NCBI RefSeq assembly: GCF_023091745.1 | Contig: NC_068926.1 | Span: 46,276,001 to 46,340,000 of the forward strand | From: Budorcas taxicolor | Lineage: Eukaryota; Chordata; Mammalia; Artiodactyla; Bovidae | Length of the DNA stretch: 64,000 nucleotides | Direction: 5' to 3' | Part shown: one piece after another, positions 37,252 to 48,963 of the stretch | Position numbering within the stretch: position 1 is the first letter of the stretch | Layout of the letters: every line of letters begins with the position of its first letter | Program-made: the position numbers and the translations under genes | The notes under the pieces: model-generated | Seen by the model: the letters and a program-made list of their open reading frames with translations, nothing else | Databases searched by the model: none | Told to the model about the DNA's origin: nothing

Positions 37252-37525
37252 AGGACTTCACTGGTGGTCCAGTGAGTGGTTAAAGAACCTAGCTGCCGAT
37301 GCAGGGGACATGGGTTCCATCTCTGGTCTGGGAAGATACTACGTGGCATGGGGCAGCTGAGCCCATGCTCCACGACTATCGAGCCTGCATTCTAGAGCTG
37401 TTGGGTCAAAACTACTGAACCCCCATCCTGCAACACTGAAGTCCACAAGCCCTAGAGCCAGTGCTCTGCGACAAGAGAAGCCACCGCAATGAGAAGCTCA
37501 CACACTGTAACTAGAGCGTAGCCCC
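37252..37525 (+). mobile_element. CHR-type SINE, 5' part (interrupted by LTR)
   Basis: Starts caggacttcactggtggtcc and runs to ctagagcgtagcccc, where an LTR interrupts it; the SINE resumes at 38137. Confidence 0.9.
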
Positions 37526-38136
37526 TGTTGCAGTGAAAAGGAAAACAGAGAACGAATTTTTGTCTTTCCCTTTCTTGAGAACAAAGAAGATAAAGAGAAC
37601 AGTAAGCAGGCCTGAATATTCCTAGTTTTTTTTTTTTACTTCAGTTGCTCTTAACTCTGCATGTCTGTATCAAAGTTCGCTTTTCTGCCTCTTAACTCTG
37701 CAGAAGCTACAATTCACATTTTTTCCTTTGACTCTATGCTAAATCCATCCCGTATCTGGTGTTCATCCTAACAACACCCTTCCCCTTGCAGTTACATATC
37801 ATAAAGAAGGCCACAGAGACACCCAACTGCCAGACTCAACGACTGGGTTACTGAAGCCAGGTTATGACTGTCTTTGAAACAATGCAAGAGGAAGAAGTCA
37901 AGATCCTATCACCTTGTTCCTCATCACTGACTCCTGACTGTGAGCCCTTGCCTTATGTAAACCCCTAGACTCCTCATGGAGGGGGGCCACAATTCTTAAG
38001 GTATAAGCCTACTGTGTTACCCTCTCTGCTGGCTGAGAATTAAAGCCACCTTTCTATTTCTTTCAAACTCTCTTTTCATATTGTTTTTTTATTCAGTTTT
38101 GGTGGGTAGAGAAGTCCCAGATTTTGGCTAGCAACA
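37526..38136 (+). mobile_element. Solo LTR of an endogenous retrovirus inside a SINE
   Basis: A 611-bp insert splits a CHR SINE. It begins TGTTGC and ends GCAACA, perfect 6-bp terminal inverted repeats with the canonical TG...CA. The flanks cccc (left) and tccc (right) fit a 4-bp duplication with one change. An ATTAAA polyadenylation-like motif lies near 38039. No internal viral genes are present, which points to a solo LTR left by recombination. Family not identified. Confidence 0.8.
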
Positions 38137-38200
38137 TCCCTGCTCACCGCAACTACAGAAAAGCCCCCACACAGCAACAAAGACCCAGCACAGACAAAAG
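38137..38200 (+). mobile_element. CHR-type SINE, 3' part after the LTR
   Basis: tgctcaccgcaactacagaa and agcaacaaagacccagcaca continue the CHR consensus exactly where the 5' part stopped. Confidence 0.88.
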
Positions 38201-38639
38201 TAAATAGATACATACATTTTTTTAATAATAAAAAATAAAAATGTTTCTCTTCATTTCATAATTTTTAGAAAAGTATCATTGTCCTTGAGTGTGAAAATAC
38301 CTTCAAGGAACAAATAAGAGCACAATGTCAGGCAGAAATATGTACAATTCTCTCCATTTCTCTGGGTAGATGAACAATCAGGGTTCAATAGATTTGACGT
38401 TAAAACATACCAAGAAACCTTCTCGGTACCTGATACTGTGTCAGCCCCAAAGGGGCAGGGAGAGCAGACTGTTACATAAGAGACTGATAGCAGTTAGAAC
38501 ATGATAAGAGCTGTGAACAAGGTGCAGGACATGCACGTCAGGAAGGAGAGGCGAGGCAGAGACGATTTCTGGCCCTGAGGATCAGAGAGGGCAGACATGC
38601 AAAGTTCTCGCAAAGTCTGCATGCGCTGAATTTGCCCCT

Positions 38640-38890
38640 TTTCCAGAGGTACAAGCCTGACCCCAGCTTAAAGTACCAGCAGAAGTTAACTCACTTCACT
38701 CTCACAGTAGCCCTTTGACCTAATACTGTCACTGTGCACAGTAGCCCTTTGACCTAATACTGTCACTGTGCTGACAATACAGATGAGGACGCTGAGACAC
38801 AGGGTGGGTGAGTAAGGCACTTGGGTCCACATAGCTGGCAGAGAGGATACAGATCGAGACCTGACCCAGGCTGCTTGGCTCCATGTTTTA
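38640..38890 (+). mobile_element. MIR-like region with internal duplication
   Basis: ttcactctcacagtagccct and atacagatgaggacgctgag are MIR-like; a 34-bp unit is duplicated inside it (38703-38770). Confidence 0.65.
38703..38770 (+). repeat. Perfect 34-bp tandem duplication
   Basis: The unit starting cacagtagccctttgacc occupies 38703-38736 and 38737-38770 with no mismatch. Confidence 0.97.
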
Positions 38891-39439
38891 AAAAAAAAAA
38901 AAAAAATGGAGACACACAGCCTTCCTTGAAGTGGTCCAGAAAATGAGTTTTCCTTAACTAGGTCAGGAATGTCATCACTTCCTCCTGGAAGAGACCATTC
39001 TAGACTCTCAGTTTGCCTTCCACCTGTGAGATTCCCTTCTTAGTCTGCAGTCTGGACTGGATGTCCCCTCCATGCCACCTGAAGATGCTCTGAGCCCCTG
39101 GTCACCTCTCTCCATCTTAGTTCACAGACCTCCAGCTTCCCTCAAGTGCCTGCCCCACACCTTTGCCCTCCTGCCTGGTCAGCTAGGATCGCACTGTGCC
39201 CCAGAGGAAACAGGAATCTGTGGAACAGAACCATGTGGCCTCCCAACACCCACCTAGGATCTCAGGCACATTTGCACACACCCAGCTCCCCGCCCCTCCA
39301 CCTTCCCTTCCCAGGTCCTGGAACGTCCTTCCTGAATCCTGGGGCCCCTCCCTGGCTGGTTTTCTTTCCCTCCATCATCAGCCCCTCTTTTCCAAAGGCT
39401 TTTTCATATCAAAGTCGAAACATTTGCAGGTTTGCACCA

Positions 39440-39551
39440 CTAAAAAGAAGGAGGGCCAGAGAAGGAGGAAAGAAAAGGAGTAGAAGAGGAGGAGGAGAAG
39501 GCAAAAGGAAGATGCAGGAGAAAGAGGGGGAAGACAGGAAAAGGAGAAACA
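39440..39551 (+). repeat. Purine-rich (GGA/GAA) tract
   Basis: About 110 bp almost entirely A and G on the plus strand, with only a few pyrimidine interruptions. The lysine/arginine-rich ORF across it is a composition artefact. Confidence 0.9.
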
Positions 39552-39950
39552 ATAAGCACTGGGCCGACGCTATATTCCAGCCTGTGAGCGAAGTATCCTT
39601 AATATCTTCACTGCACGGAAACTGAGGCTCCCGTGCACTAAAATGACACAGTAACACTGCCTGCAGTCAGACGGAATCCAAGCGCCTGGCTGCAGAATCC
39701 TGGCCCTTAACTAACCAGGCAGACATCTAAGCAAAGGATGCTATCTCACCCTTTCCAGTAAGTCTTCCCAAGCAGCCCCTTGGACTAGGAAGGGGCTCAT
39801 GTGCCCCAAGGATAGCGCCCCACAGCTCTACATCCATTGGGTTCATCCACTTCCTATCAGGAGGTGGAGGGGGCCGGGACACCGGGCCTCCTCCCGCCTT
39901 CCCCCCTCCCCGACCTCCCGGAGCATCTTTCACACCAGTGGCACCCTTAC

Positions 39951-40130
39951 CTGGGGGGCTGAAGCTGGCCTCCCAAGTCACAGATTTGTTATGCGTGTAT
40001 AGCTCCACGGAACCCTTGCCGCCGCTGGAGCAGACTTTGAACCCGTTGGAAATAACCTGTCCTCCATAGGCAGAAGGGATTGATGTGGACTGTTCTCCTT
40101 GTGTCTTCCAGAAAAAAGAAAAGGAGACCC
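39951..40130 (-). CDS. ADGRD1: ADGRD1 exon: pentraxin/laminin-G-like core (60 codons)
   Basis: The reading begins [14 protein letters not shown] and continues with [18 protein letters not shown] and WEASFSPPG. The acceptor AG is at 40131-40132 and the donor GTAAG at 39946-39950. It is 180 nt, phase 1 to phase 1. SFFWKTQG and the following strands are typical of the jelly-roll sheets of pentraxin/LamG domains. An NKS sequon is present. The preceding intron is nearly 15 kb, the longest internal one seen here. Confidence 0.96.
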
Positions 40131-40299
40131 CTAAGGACAGGAAAGAGGTGCAGTTATTATTAATGAAAAGTGAATGGGACTTAATCTCACAGAAGCAGGT
40201 CGGTCTCCCTGCTTTTTGATTTTCATTCAAAAGGTAATTTTTTTCTCATTCTAGAGACAATGTATGTTCAATGCAGAAAATACAGACAATAATAACAGG

Positions 40300-40371
40300 T
40301 AATATTTATTAAGAGCTCACTGGGTACCAGACACTTTTCTAAGGGTTTTAAACAAATGCTATCCTCTTAAA
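40300..40371 (+). mobile_element. MIR SINE, 5' part
   Basis: aatatttattaagagctcac and ggtaccagacacttttctaa are MIR-like; interrupted by a BovA fragment and resumed at 40498. Confidence 0.8.
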
Positions 40372-40497
40372 TATGGAGAAGGAAATGGCAACTCACTCCA
40401 GTATTCTTGCCTGGAAAATCCCATGGATGGAGGAGCCTGGTGGGCTATAGCCCACCGGTTTACAAAGAGTCAGACACGACTAAACACTGAGCATATG
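40372..40497 (+). mobile_element. BOV-A SINE monomer inserted in MIR
   Basis: One BovA unit from tatggagaaggaaatggcaa to acgactaaacactgagcat. The target repeat cctcttaaa is at 40363-40371 and 40498-40506. Confidence 0.9.
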
Positions 40498-40600
40498 CCT
40501 CTTAAAACTTTAATATTGCAAAATGAGGTTATCACCCCCATTATGCAGATGAAGAAACTAAGGCCGGTTTGCGCAAGGTCCCTAAACTAGAGACTGACTC
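40498..40600 (+). mobile_element. MIR SINE, 3' part
   Basis: cccccattatgcagatgaag and aaactaaggccggtttgcgc continue the MIR copy interrupted by the BovA insertion. Confidence 0.78.
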
Positions 40601-40831
40601 TGATTAGATTCAAAAAATCTGATGCACAGACATCATCTATTAAGGCAGATCCTTCCAAAACCTCTTCCATAAACATTTTACAAAGAAAGGAACCAATTCA
40701 TACATACTGGTTTATAAGCCACATTTTTTAAACTTGTGGTATCATAGACTCCTTCCAATGTTCATAAATGTGCCTTGACGTCATCTTTGTTTTGTCATGT
40801 CACAACATGACATTCTAAACAGTTACTGTAG

Positions 40832-40970
40832 GGAATTCCCTGGAGACCTAGTGCTTAGGACTCTCTGCTCTCACTGCAGAGGGCACAGGTTCAATCACTG
40901 TTTGGGGAGCTAAGAGCCTGCAAACTGCTTGGTGCACCCAGTGAGTAAAGCAACAAATAAGTAAGCAAGA
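40832..40970 (+). mobile_element. CHR-type SINE
   Basis: Head gggaattccctggagaccta; ggttcaatcactgtttgggg; A-rich tail. Confidence 0.9.
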
Positions 40971-40982
40971 ACTGTAAATTTT

Positions 40983-41267
40983 TTATATGTTTATTTTATT
41001 TTTAGTTGCACTGGGTCTTCACTGCTGTTCGAGGGCTTTCTCTAGTTGCGGCACATGGGGGCTACTCTTTGTTGTGGCGTGCAGACTTCTCATTTCGATG
41101 GCTTCTCTTCTGGCAGAGCACCAGCTCTAAGCTTGCAGACTTCAGTAGTTGCAGCACACAGGCTTCGTTGCCCCTCGGCATGTCGAACCTTCCCAGACCA
41201 GGGATCGAACCCATGTCCCCTGCATTGACAGGAGGATTCTCATCCACTGTACCACCAGGGAAGTTCT
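40983..41267 (-). mobile_element. CHR-type SINE, long form, opposite orientation
   Basis: Complement of CHR: starts with the T-rich tail, then tgcactgggtcttcactgct, and ends ccaccagggaagttct. Its tail faces the tail of the preceding CHR copy. Confidence 0.93.
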
Positions 41268-41879
41268 GTAGATTTTTTTTAAACAGCAATCTCCCCATGA
41301 CTAAGTCTTTAAGTTTTCTCCAACTTTTAACTTCCCAAACCAAACTGGAAACTAAACCTCTCTGCACATCTCAGATCATATGCCTTTACAATAGATTCCC
41401 AGTAGAGCATTTTTAGTCAAAGAGGAAGCCCACTTTGAAAGGTTATGAAACCTATAATTGTTCATTTCCCACAAAGCAGGGCCCATGGAGGCCCTGGCAG
41501 CCAAGAGAGCCAAGTTCAGCTCTTAATGGTGAAGACCTGACCCAGGATCACCTTGCAGACGAGCGAAGAGGGAGGAAAAGGGGAGGGGGCAGGCTCCCCA
41601 GGGAGGGCCGACAAAGGCCAGACCAGCTAGAGGCTCCTGTTATCGCCCTTTGGAGCCCGATCACCCCCACTCTGCTTCTCCAACTCCAGTAACATTTACC
41701 CTTTCTTTGCATGTGAGTAAACTGTGTGAGTGTGTGAGAGAGAGAATGCATGCAACCTGCCGGGCACAGCTTGTAATAGCTGGAAATAAATCAGGCAGCC
41801 TTGGCCCCCTCAACCTAGTCCAGGCTTCAGAGATGCTGAGAGCGGAGGTACTCAGGGCTGACCAAAACAGGCCCAAGAT

Positions 41880-42165
41880 TGGAATTCCTTGGTGGTTCAG
41901 TGGTTAAGAATCTACCTGCCAATGCAGGGGACACAGGTTTGATCCCTGGTCCAGGAAGACACCACATACCACGGAGCAACTAAGCTCACACCACAAGTAC
42001 TAAAGTCCATACACCCTAGAGCGTGAGCTCCACAAGAGAAGCCGCCTCAATGAGAAGCCCGCACACCGCGACTAGAGAGTAACTCCACTTTGCCGCAACT
42101 AGAGAAAGCTCACGTGCAGCAACGAAGACCCAGCACAGCCAAAAATGAATAAATAAACACATTTT
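41880..42165 (+). mobile_element. CHR-type SINE, long form
   Basis: Head ggaattccttggtggttcag, ggtttgatccctggtccagg, tail acagccaaaaatgaataaat. Confidence 0.94.
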
Positions 42166-43374
42166 AAAAGCTAATAAAGTAATATGTACATCATAATACT
42201 ATGTGTCTCTAAAAAATTCATAAAACAATATAATTTTTTTTAAAAAAAGATGAAACTTGAAATAATGGATGAGGCTCAGAGAGACTGCAGAGCAGAGTTT
42301 CAGGTAGCCAGGAGTATGTTCTCAGGGCTATTGAGGAAGGAAAAAAGTGCTCAAAAGTGCCCTGGGACACGGGTCACTGCAACTAAATGACAGGACTTTG
42401 GTAGGTTGTCCAGAGAGCATCTGGGCTCTCCCAGACACTGTTCTTCTTTGCCTTTGCAAAGGCACCAGGTGGAGGGGAGTCCCAGGCCCGGGGTCCCCCA
42501 GGTCTTCTGTCTGCCATCCACTGCAGGGGCACAGAGTCCGAAAACAAAACCCCAAGCCTCCTTGCTTTGCCTCTCCACTCAGAAACAACCAATTTCACAG
42601 GGACACGAACACAGCACATTGTGAAACTTCTGTTATGAAACGATCCCCAGTGGGATTCACAAAAGTCTATTTTTTCCCAAACACTTTGCTGCATTGAAAA
42701 ATTCCTTTCACTCAATCCTGTCTTGGCGGAATGTCTTTCTGTCCAGGAAGAAAAATTAAACATAAAACATTCAATTTGGCCTTAGATAAGGGAAGATCGA
42801 AGCAGATGATGGTTTCTATAAGCCAAGCTGTTCATTTTGGTTCATTCGGCCGACAAAATAATCATTTGTCTCTAAGGAACAGCTTGTATTTAAACATCAA
42901 TTTACGTCCTCATGGAGTCTTCAAAGATTCGCAATGAGTCCTCTAATATTAGTATTTTCAGGAACCTTGCTTCTTGCACTGGAAATTGTCAATACAAAGA
43001 AGAAAAAGTCTAAAGGACAAAGAAGTGCAGTATTGACAAATTGATTCAACACTTTTCTTCTTCTTATGAGCATTAAATCCTCATCCATCCCAAAAGAGAA
43101 GAAAGTTCTTTCTTGATAAAACAAACAAACAGAAGAAATTCCAGCTGTCCCAAGAAAAGATGGATACATTTGAGTGCATAAATATTATAAAATTCTGCAA
43201 GCCAAAAGACTTAAAGCCATGACAAAGTCAAAAGACAAATGACAGCCCAGGAAAAAAATATTTGTAAAACATTTAACAAGCAAGAAATAAATGTCCTTAC
43301 TATATAAAGAACACTTTAGAAAGAAAAGTAAGTTCTACTGTTTAAGAACTTGCTTCGTGCAAAATAAAATGTCC

Positions 43375-43570
43375 TAAGAATTTTACACGAGTTAACTCTT
43401 TTAATCCTCCCAACAGCCCTGTGAAGTAGGGGTTAGTATAGTCCCCATTTTACAAGTGAGAAAACTGAAGCCCAGGGGGGTAAAATAACTTGTCTAAGGC
43501 CACATAGCGAGTGATGGAGTCAGCATTGGAACCAGGCAGTGGGGCTCTGGAATCTGTGCCTGTCATCTCT
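43375..43570 (+). mobile_element. MIR SINE
   Basis: ttttacaagtgagaaaactg, ataacttgtctaaggccaca and attggaaccaggcag follow the MIR core order. Confidence 0.85.
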
Positions 43571-44890
43571 CTATCCTCTTTTGGAGATGACGTTCTTTGG
43601 GAGAGGGCTCACTTACTGAATTAGACAACAAAGATTCTCAAGAATTCCATGGAGGAGAAAAATGCCTACAGATGTGGAAGTCTTGCTGTGCGTTATCACC
43701 TCTGTGTCTGTGGTGAGTGGGGCAGAAGCAGCAGGTAGGAACGCGTAGGGAATCTCCCCAGGTAGAGGACCAGACCCACAGACTCGGCACCATGTCCTGC
43801 GTGTTCGTAACTCAAGGTGGACCAGAACAGTGGCCAGCGGGGAGGGCAAGGAGACCCACAGGTGATGTAGCAGCCTGGATATCCATCCTTCCTCACCCAG
43901 CACAGCATTCTTAGGGAGAATCGCCGCCCCCCACCCACCACCAACCTCTGTGTCCTCTCAGTCAAGTGGGACTGATTACACAGCCCCAGGCTCACGCAGG
44001 CTGGAGCAGTCCGAATCACAGTGACTGGTTCAGGGATGGCCACGCATCAGCTGATAAAAGGGAATCCTAGAGGCTCTGAGTCGACATTGCTATCACACTT
44101 GGAAAGCCCTCCTGAGAACAGAGCCAAAGTGATGGAGACAGGAGCTTCCAGTGACGTCATCTAAGCACCTGGACCCAGTTCGTCGTGGTAGACTGAATCT
44201 TCCCAAAGAAGCCACCGCATCTCCCAGCCCATCTGTTTTCATGCCATGTGACCTTCCCATTCTCCACCAAGACTTAGGCCAGTTTCTCCACCTGCCCTCT
44301 GGCTGATCTGACCAAGAGGAAACGACAGAAGTGGGCCTGGCCAGGTTCCAGAGACAGCCATTAATTGTCTGGAAACTTCCGCTTTCAGCTTCTTGGAGCA
44401 CAAAACAAGTCCAAGCTCTGCTGGTAGACAAAGAAACCACATAGAGGAGCCAGAGGTGCCAGAGATGTGAGTGAAGAAAGTGGTCTTGAGAATCCAGCTC
44501 AGGGACCCAGTCCTGGTTGCCACAGCTATAGCCATGAGACAGCCCTGCCCAGCCCCAGAACTGTGAGAGGTGATGCTAAATTGCATTTCACTTGTTGAGT
44601 TTGGGAGTGCTTCTTATGCATCAGTCGATAACCAGAACACAGTCTTACTTGGAGCCTATCAATAAATCCCCCGAACCTAGCTGAGTTGAATTCCCATTGC
44701 TTACAAACTCTCAGTTGACTATGACTGTCTGCAGAGGATGAGTCCCCTTCCTGACCCTGAAGTCCACCAAGGGCCACCACAAGGACGTACACATGGCTTC
44801 CTCTCTCCTTCCTGACCACCACTTCGGGTGACAGATTTGGGGGCGGGGCGGTTGCTGGGGAAGCTGCTGCAGGGTGAGCAGAGGGAGCAA

Positions 44891-45096
44891 AGTGAGTGTT
44901 AGTCACTCAGTCAGGTCCAACTCTTTGCAACCACATGGACTGTAGCCCACCAAGCTCCTCTGTCCATGGGGATTCTCCACGCAGGAATACTGGAGTGGGT
45001 AGTCATGCCCTTCTCCAGGGGATCTTCCTGACCCAGGGATTGAACCTGGGCCTCCCACATTGCAGGCAGATTCTTTACTATCTGAGCTACCAGGGA
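44891..45096 (-). mobile_element. Bov-tA SINE
   Basis: Complement of Bov-tA. Perfect target repeat agagggagcaa at 44880-44890 and 45097-45107. Confidence 0.95.
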
Positions 45097-45149
45097 AGAG
45101 GGAGCAAGGAGATGCTCTATTCTTTTCTGTTTCCAAGAGGACTTGGTTC

Positions 45150-45597
45150 TGTTGGGACCTAACAAATGCCATGATAGGCTTCAGGGACTAAGGTAGGACT
45201 CACGGGAAAGGCTGAGTCATTGCCCAGTGAGGTCATCCCCGCAGATGCCAGGACTTGTCTAATCAGCATACTCCCCATAACCTGGTTTGAGTTTATCAGG
45301 ACGTAAAAGACATCCCCCTGCAGCCAATAGCCAATTAGTAAATACCAGGAAACCCCTGCAGCCAATAAAGATTAGCCAATTAGGAAACTCCTGCAGCCAA
45401 TCAGCCCTTGCCAACGCTCTGTTCTAAAACCTATAAATACTGCTGTAAATCTGGGCTCGGGGCTCCTTGCTCCACTCCACTGCGTTGGATGTGGCGGAAG
45501 CCCTAGCTTGAGCTAGAAATAAAACCCCTTCATGCTTTTGCATTGCTGTGGACGTCTTATTCTCTCAGTTTTGGGGACTCGGACTCTGGGCATAACA
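45150..45597 (+). mobile_element. Solo LTR with recognisable promoter elements
   Basis: 448 bp beginning TGTTGGGACC and ending GCATAACA, flanked by the 4-bp direct repeat gttc (45146-45149 and 45598-45601). Several CCAAT motifs between 45320 and 45405, a TATA-like cctataaatactg near 45430 and an AATAAA near 45520 appear in the order of U3 and R of a gammaretrovirus-like LTR. No internal proviral sequence remains. On the plus strand, antisense to ADGRD1. Family not identified. Confidence 0.88.
45430..45442 (+). promoter_or_regulatory. LTR TATA box
   Basis: cctataaatactg in the solo LTR, about 85 bp before its AATAAA motif and downstream of repeated CCAAT boxes. Position and order fit an RNA polymerase II core promoter; activity is unknown. 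Confidence 0.6.
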
Positions 45598-45789
45598 GTT
45601 CAAGACAGAGGTGGCTCTCATCCTGTGTGAGACACACGTCCACCTACAATGTGATAGCATGAAATGAGCTCATCCACACCTGTCAGCCACCTGAAAGCAG
45701 GTTTCCATGAGAACCACCCAGAGCCTGCAGAGCAGGCTCAAGAATGTTCTGGAGTGGGGAGCTGAGGGCATCAAAACCAACGCCATCCC

Positions 45790-46182
45790 AACAGGCCCAA
45801 GAAAAGATGCTCAACATTGCTGATTATCAGAGAAATGCAAATCAAAACTACGATGAGGCACCATCTCACACCAGTCAGAATGGCTACCACTAAAAAGGCT
45901 ACAAATAACAATGCTGGAGAGGGTGTGAGAAAAGGGAACCCTCCTCCACTGTTGGTGGGAATGTAAACTAGTACAGCCACTATGGAGAACAGTATGGACA
46001 TTCCTCAAAAAACTAAAATCGAGTTGCCATGGGATCCAGCAATTCTACCCCTGGGTCTATATCTGGACAAGTCTGTAACTGGAAAGGATACACGCAATAG
46101 TTCATTGCAGCACTATTCCCAATAGACAGGACGTAGATGGACCTAGAAGTCCATCAACAGAGGAATGGGTAAAGAAGATAGC
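45790..46182 (+). mobile_element. L1 ORF2 C-terminal fragment
   Basis: agagaaatgcaaatcaaaac, ccatctcacaccagtcagaa, tgttggtgggaatgtaaact and aggaatgggtaaagaagata; both ends truncated. Confidence 0.88.
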
Positions 46183-47026
46183 CCCTCCCCCGTCTTTAAA
46201 CCACCTCCACATCTCTGACTCTGCCCCTCTGCCCTCTCTCTTTATAAGGACTCCTGTGATGTCTCTGCCCCACACAGACAATCAGGACAGTCCCCATCTC
46301 AAGTTTCTCAACTTAACCACTCAACTTCATCAAAATGGGTAAAGAGTACATGGGATCCCTGTGTATTATTTTTTACAACTGCCTGTTCATCTACAATTAT
46401 CTCAAAATAAAAAGGATCTCATAAAAGAAAATAAAAGAGATTTTATTCGGTCGGGAAGGCCTTTAATCTGATCTGGCTGGTTCAAAGTCCAATTTTATTA
46501 CAGCGTATCTCAGGCATGGCAGTTGGATGTTCTCCCAGTTTTTGGTCAAGAGAGCCTCCAGAACTGGGGCCTTGGTTTCTTTATTTGTAGAAAAAATAGA
46601 AGACATCAAGGGAATCTACCAACTGTAGGCTTCTAAGTGCGTTTTCCATGTGGTGTGGCCACTGTGCAGGAGGAGAGGAATGTACAGGGTTCTGATAACA
46701 GAGCATCTCTACGGAGTGGCCGCCTGCTGAGTGCTTCTAAAAGAGCACAGGCTGAGAGACACTGATGGGGAGGTTTGGGCTTTCTGGCTAAGCCGGGAAA
46801 AGACCCAGACACATGGCAGTCAACCAGCAAGCTTCTGCCATCGAATCAGATTCCTAACTCTGATTTTTCTTAAGACCCTAAAGTGTAATCTGTACCTCCC
46901 CATTTCAGCAGAGTACAGGGTGATATGATGATTTCTCCCTACATCTTTCTAAGAGTTGATAGTTTCAGTCACTCTGGTCTTGGACAGATTCTCCAAGAGA
47001 ATGTTAGCATATCAGCATGCCTTTAT

Positions 47027-47236
47027 CTGGGCTTCCTGGGTGGCTCAGATGGTAAAGAATCTGCCTGCAAGGTAGGAGACCTGGGTTTGATCCCTGGGTT
47101 GGAAAGATCCTCTGGAGAAGGGCATGGCAATCCACTCCAGTATTCTTGCCTGGAGAATTCCATGGGCAGAAGAGCCTAGTGGGCTACAGTCCATGGGGTC
47201 ACAAAGAATCAGCCACCATTGAGCAACTAACACTTT
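47027..47236 (+). mobile_element. Bov-tA SINE
   Basis: Starts ctgggcttcctgggtggctc; target repeat catgcctttat at 47016-47026 and 47237-47247. Confidence 0.95.
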
Positions 47237-47514
47237 CATGCCTTTATACAACAGGAATCACAGTATGAGATGCTAATCCCTTCTCAGTCATCTTTCAGTT
47301 CTGATTATGATGAGAAGAAAGTCCCTTTGTATGTAAGTAACAATTGCTAATCCCTGTTTTAACAAAGAAATGCCACATGTCGAATTCAGAGCCTCCGGTG
47401 GGCAATGGTACCCACATGGAACTCAACAACGCAGGAATCTTCTACTTAAGAAAATGATGATTGGGTTTCAGTTCTTGGGGATGATAAGTTTCCTTTTCAA
47501 TTGAACCTAGTGAG

Positions 47515-47726
47515 TGAAGGAAAGTCACTCAGTCGTGTCCGACTCTTTGCAACCCCATGGACTATAGAGTCCATGGATTTCTTCATGAATCCAAGCTAGA
47601 ATACTAGAGTGGGTAGCCGTTCCTTTCTCCAGGGGGTCTCCAGGGGATCTTCCAACCCAGGGATCGAACCCAGGTCTCCCACATGGCAGGGAGATTCTTT
47701 ACCAGCTGAGCCACCAAGGAAGCCCA
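47515..47726 (-). mobile_element. Bov-tA SINE
   Basis: Complement of Bov-tA: cactcagtcgtgtccgactc through agctgagccaccaaggaagc. Confidence 0.93.
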
Positions 47727-48963
47727 GGTTTTATAGTTCAGGTGCTACGTGTATACAGCAAAAAAAAAAAAAAAAAAAAATCATAAAAGCAATTTAAAAG
47801 TGAGAAAAATTTAAGAATCTTAAAAACTGTCTTAAAAACATTCTAGCTTGACTGGAAATTTAGATAATTGCATCATTCAACCTCAACCAATTAAAGTAAA
47901 TAACCCACCCTTGGACTTCCTTGGCATAAATACATCCTGCCTTGCTGCCTTCATTGTCTATATTATACAAGCTGAGTTAAGGGGATGACATGCCATTTTT
48001 TTTTTTTTTCATCCACATTAGGACTGTAAGGATAGAATTATGTCTGGCTGTATAAATTTCCTCAGTAAAACTTTCAAGTGATCTATTCTCACCTGTTCTC
48101 AAGAGTGCAGAGACCCAGGTGCTAAAAAACACAGAGAATGGCTCCTAAGACTTTCTTATTCATCCCAAAAATCATAGAACAATTGAGGAGCAAAGTGTGA
48201 GGCTATATATACATGGTTAAGTGAATGCAAGAGACCTTACTTTTAAAGTAGAAATGTTACAAGGTATCAACTCTATGGCCCCAAATTCATTGCCTTTCCT
48301 AAAAATATCTTGATTCTCACTTGACATAGAGAAGTGGTAAAGATGCTGAAGCTTCCACACTGTATCCTTAAAATTTTTTCCCCTCAGCTACATGATTACA
48401 AGGAAGTAATCACCAAAATAGGGTGCGAGAAATGATATAATGAAGGGCAAAATTTGGAGAGAAAAAAAGCTAAATGTCACAGTGGGGGAGAACCTGGTTA
48501 ACAGAAGGGACACTGGGTGAAAGATGAGGAATTGCATCTTCAGTCATAGTTGAGTTTGCAATGGTAGAAGTGATCAATGAAATGCAGAGAAAAAGATGAT
48601 CGAGACCCAGAGGGATAGTGTTTCTCTGACCTTAATATACATGACAGAGGCCATAACTCGAAAGCCTGTCTTTCCAGGGGCACTGACTCCATAAGAGAGC
48701 CAGCGTGTCTCCTGTAGGCAGCTCAGGCCATATTTTTCAACTTGCAGACACACTCTTTGTCAGATCAAGCCCTGCATATGAAATGCTGCTCATGCCTACG
48801 CTTCCTGCCTCCCCAGAAGGCTCTCTAATTTCTTCTAGAAATATCTGGTGCTCTAGGACTCTCATTGACTCTCACCATTTCTCTCCTCAACACTATTTTA
48901 AGAAAACCACAGGTGACTGGCCACTCCCCTTCAGTCTCATCAAGCAGAGCGCTGAGAGTCCAA

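Larger units (their letters stand above)
36247..39950 (-). other. ADGRD1: ADGRD1 intron (about 3.7 kb)
   Basis: Phase-1 intron containing a Bov-tA SINE, a CHR SINE split by a solo LTR, a MIR region with a 34-bp tandem duplication and a purine-rich tract. 36600-37250 and 38900-39430 hold nothing I can name. Confidence 0.85.

Noticed and set aside
39146..39625. 159-codon plus-strand ORF ending in an Arg/Lys/Glu-rich region
   Set aside because: The basic tail is the purine-rich tract read as codons; no domain or conserved start is visible.
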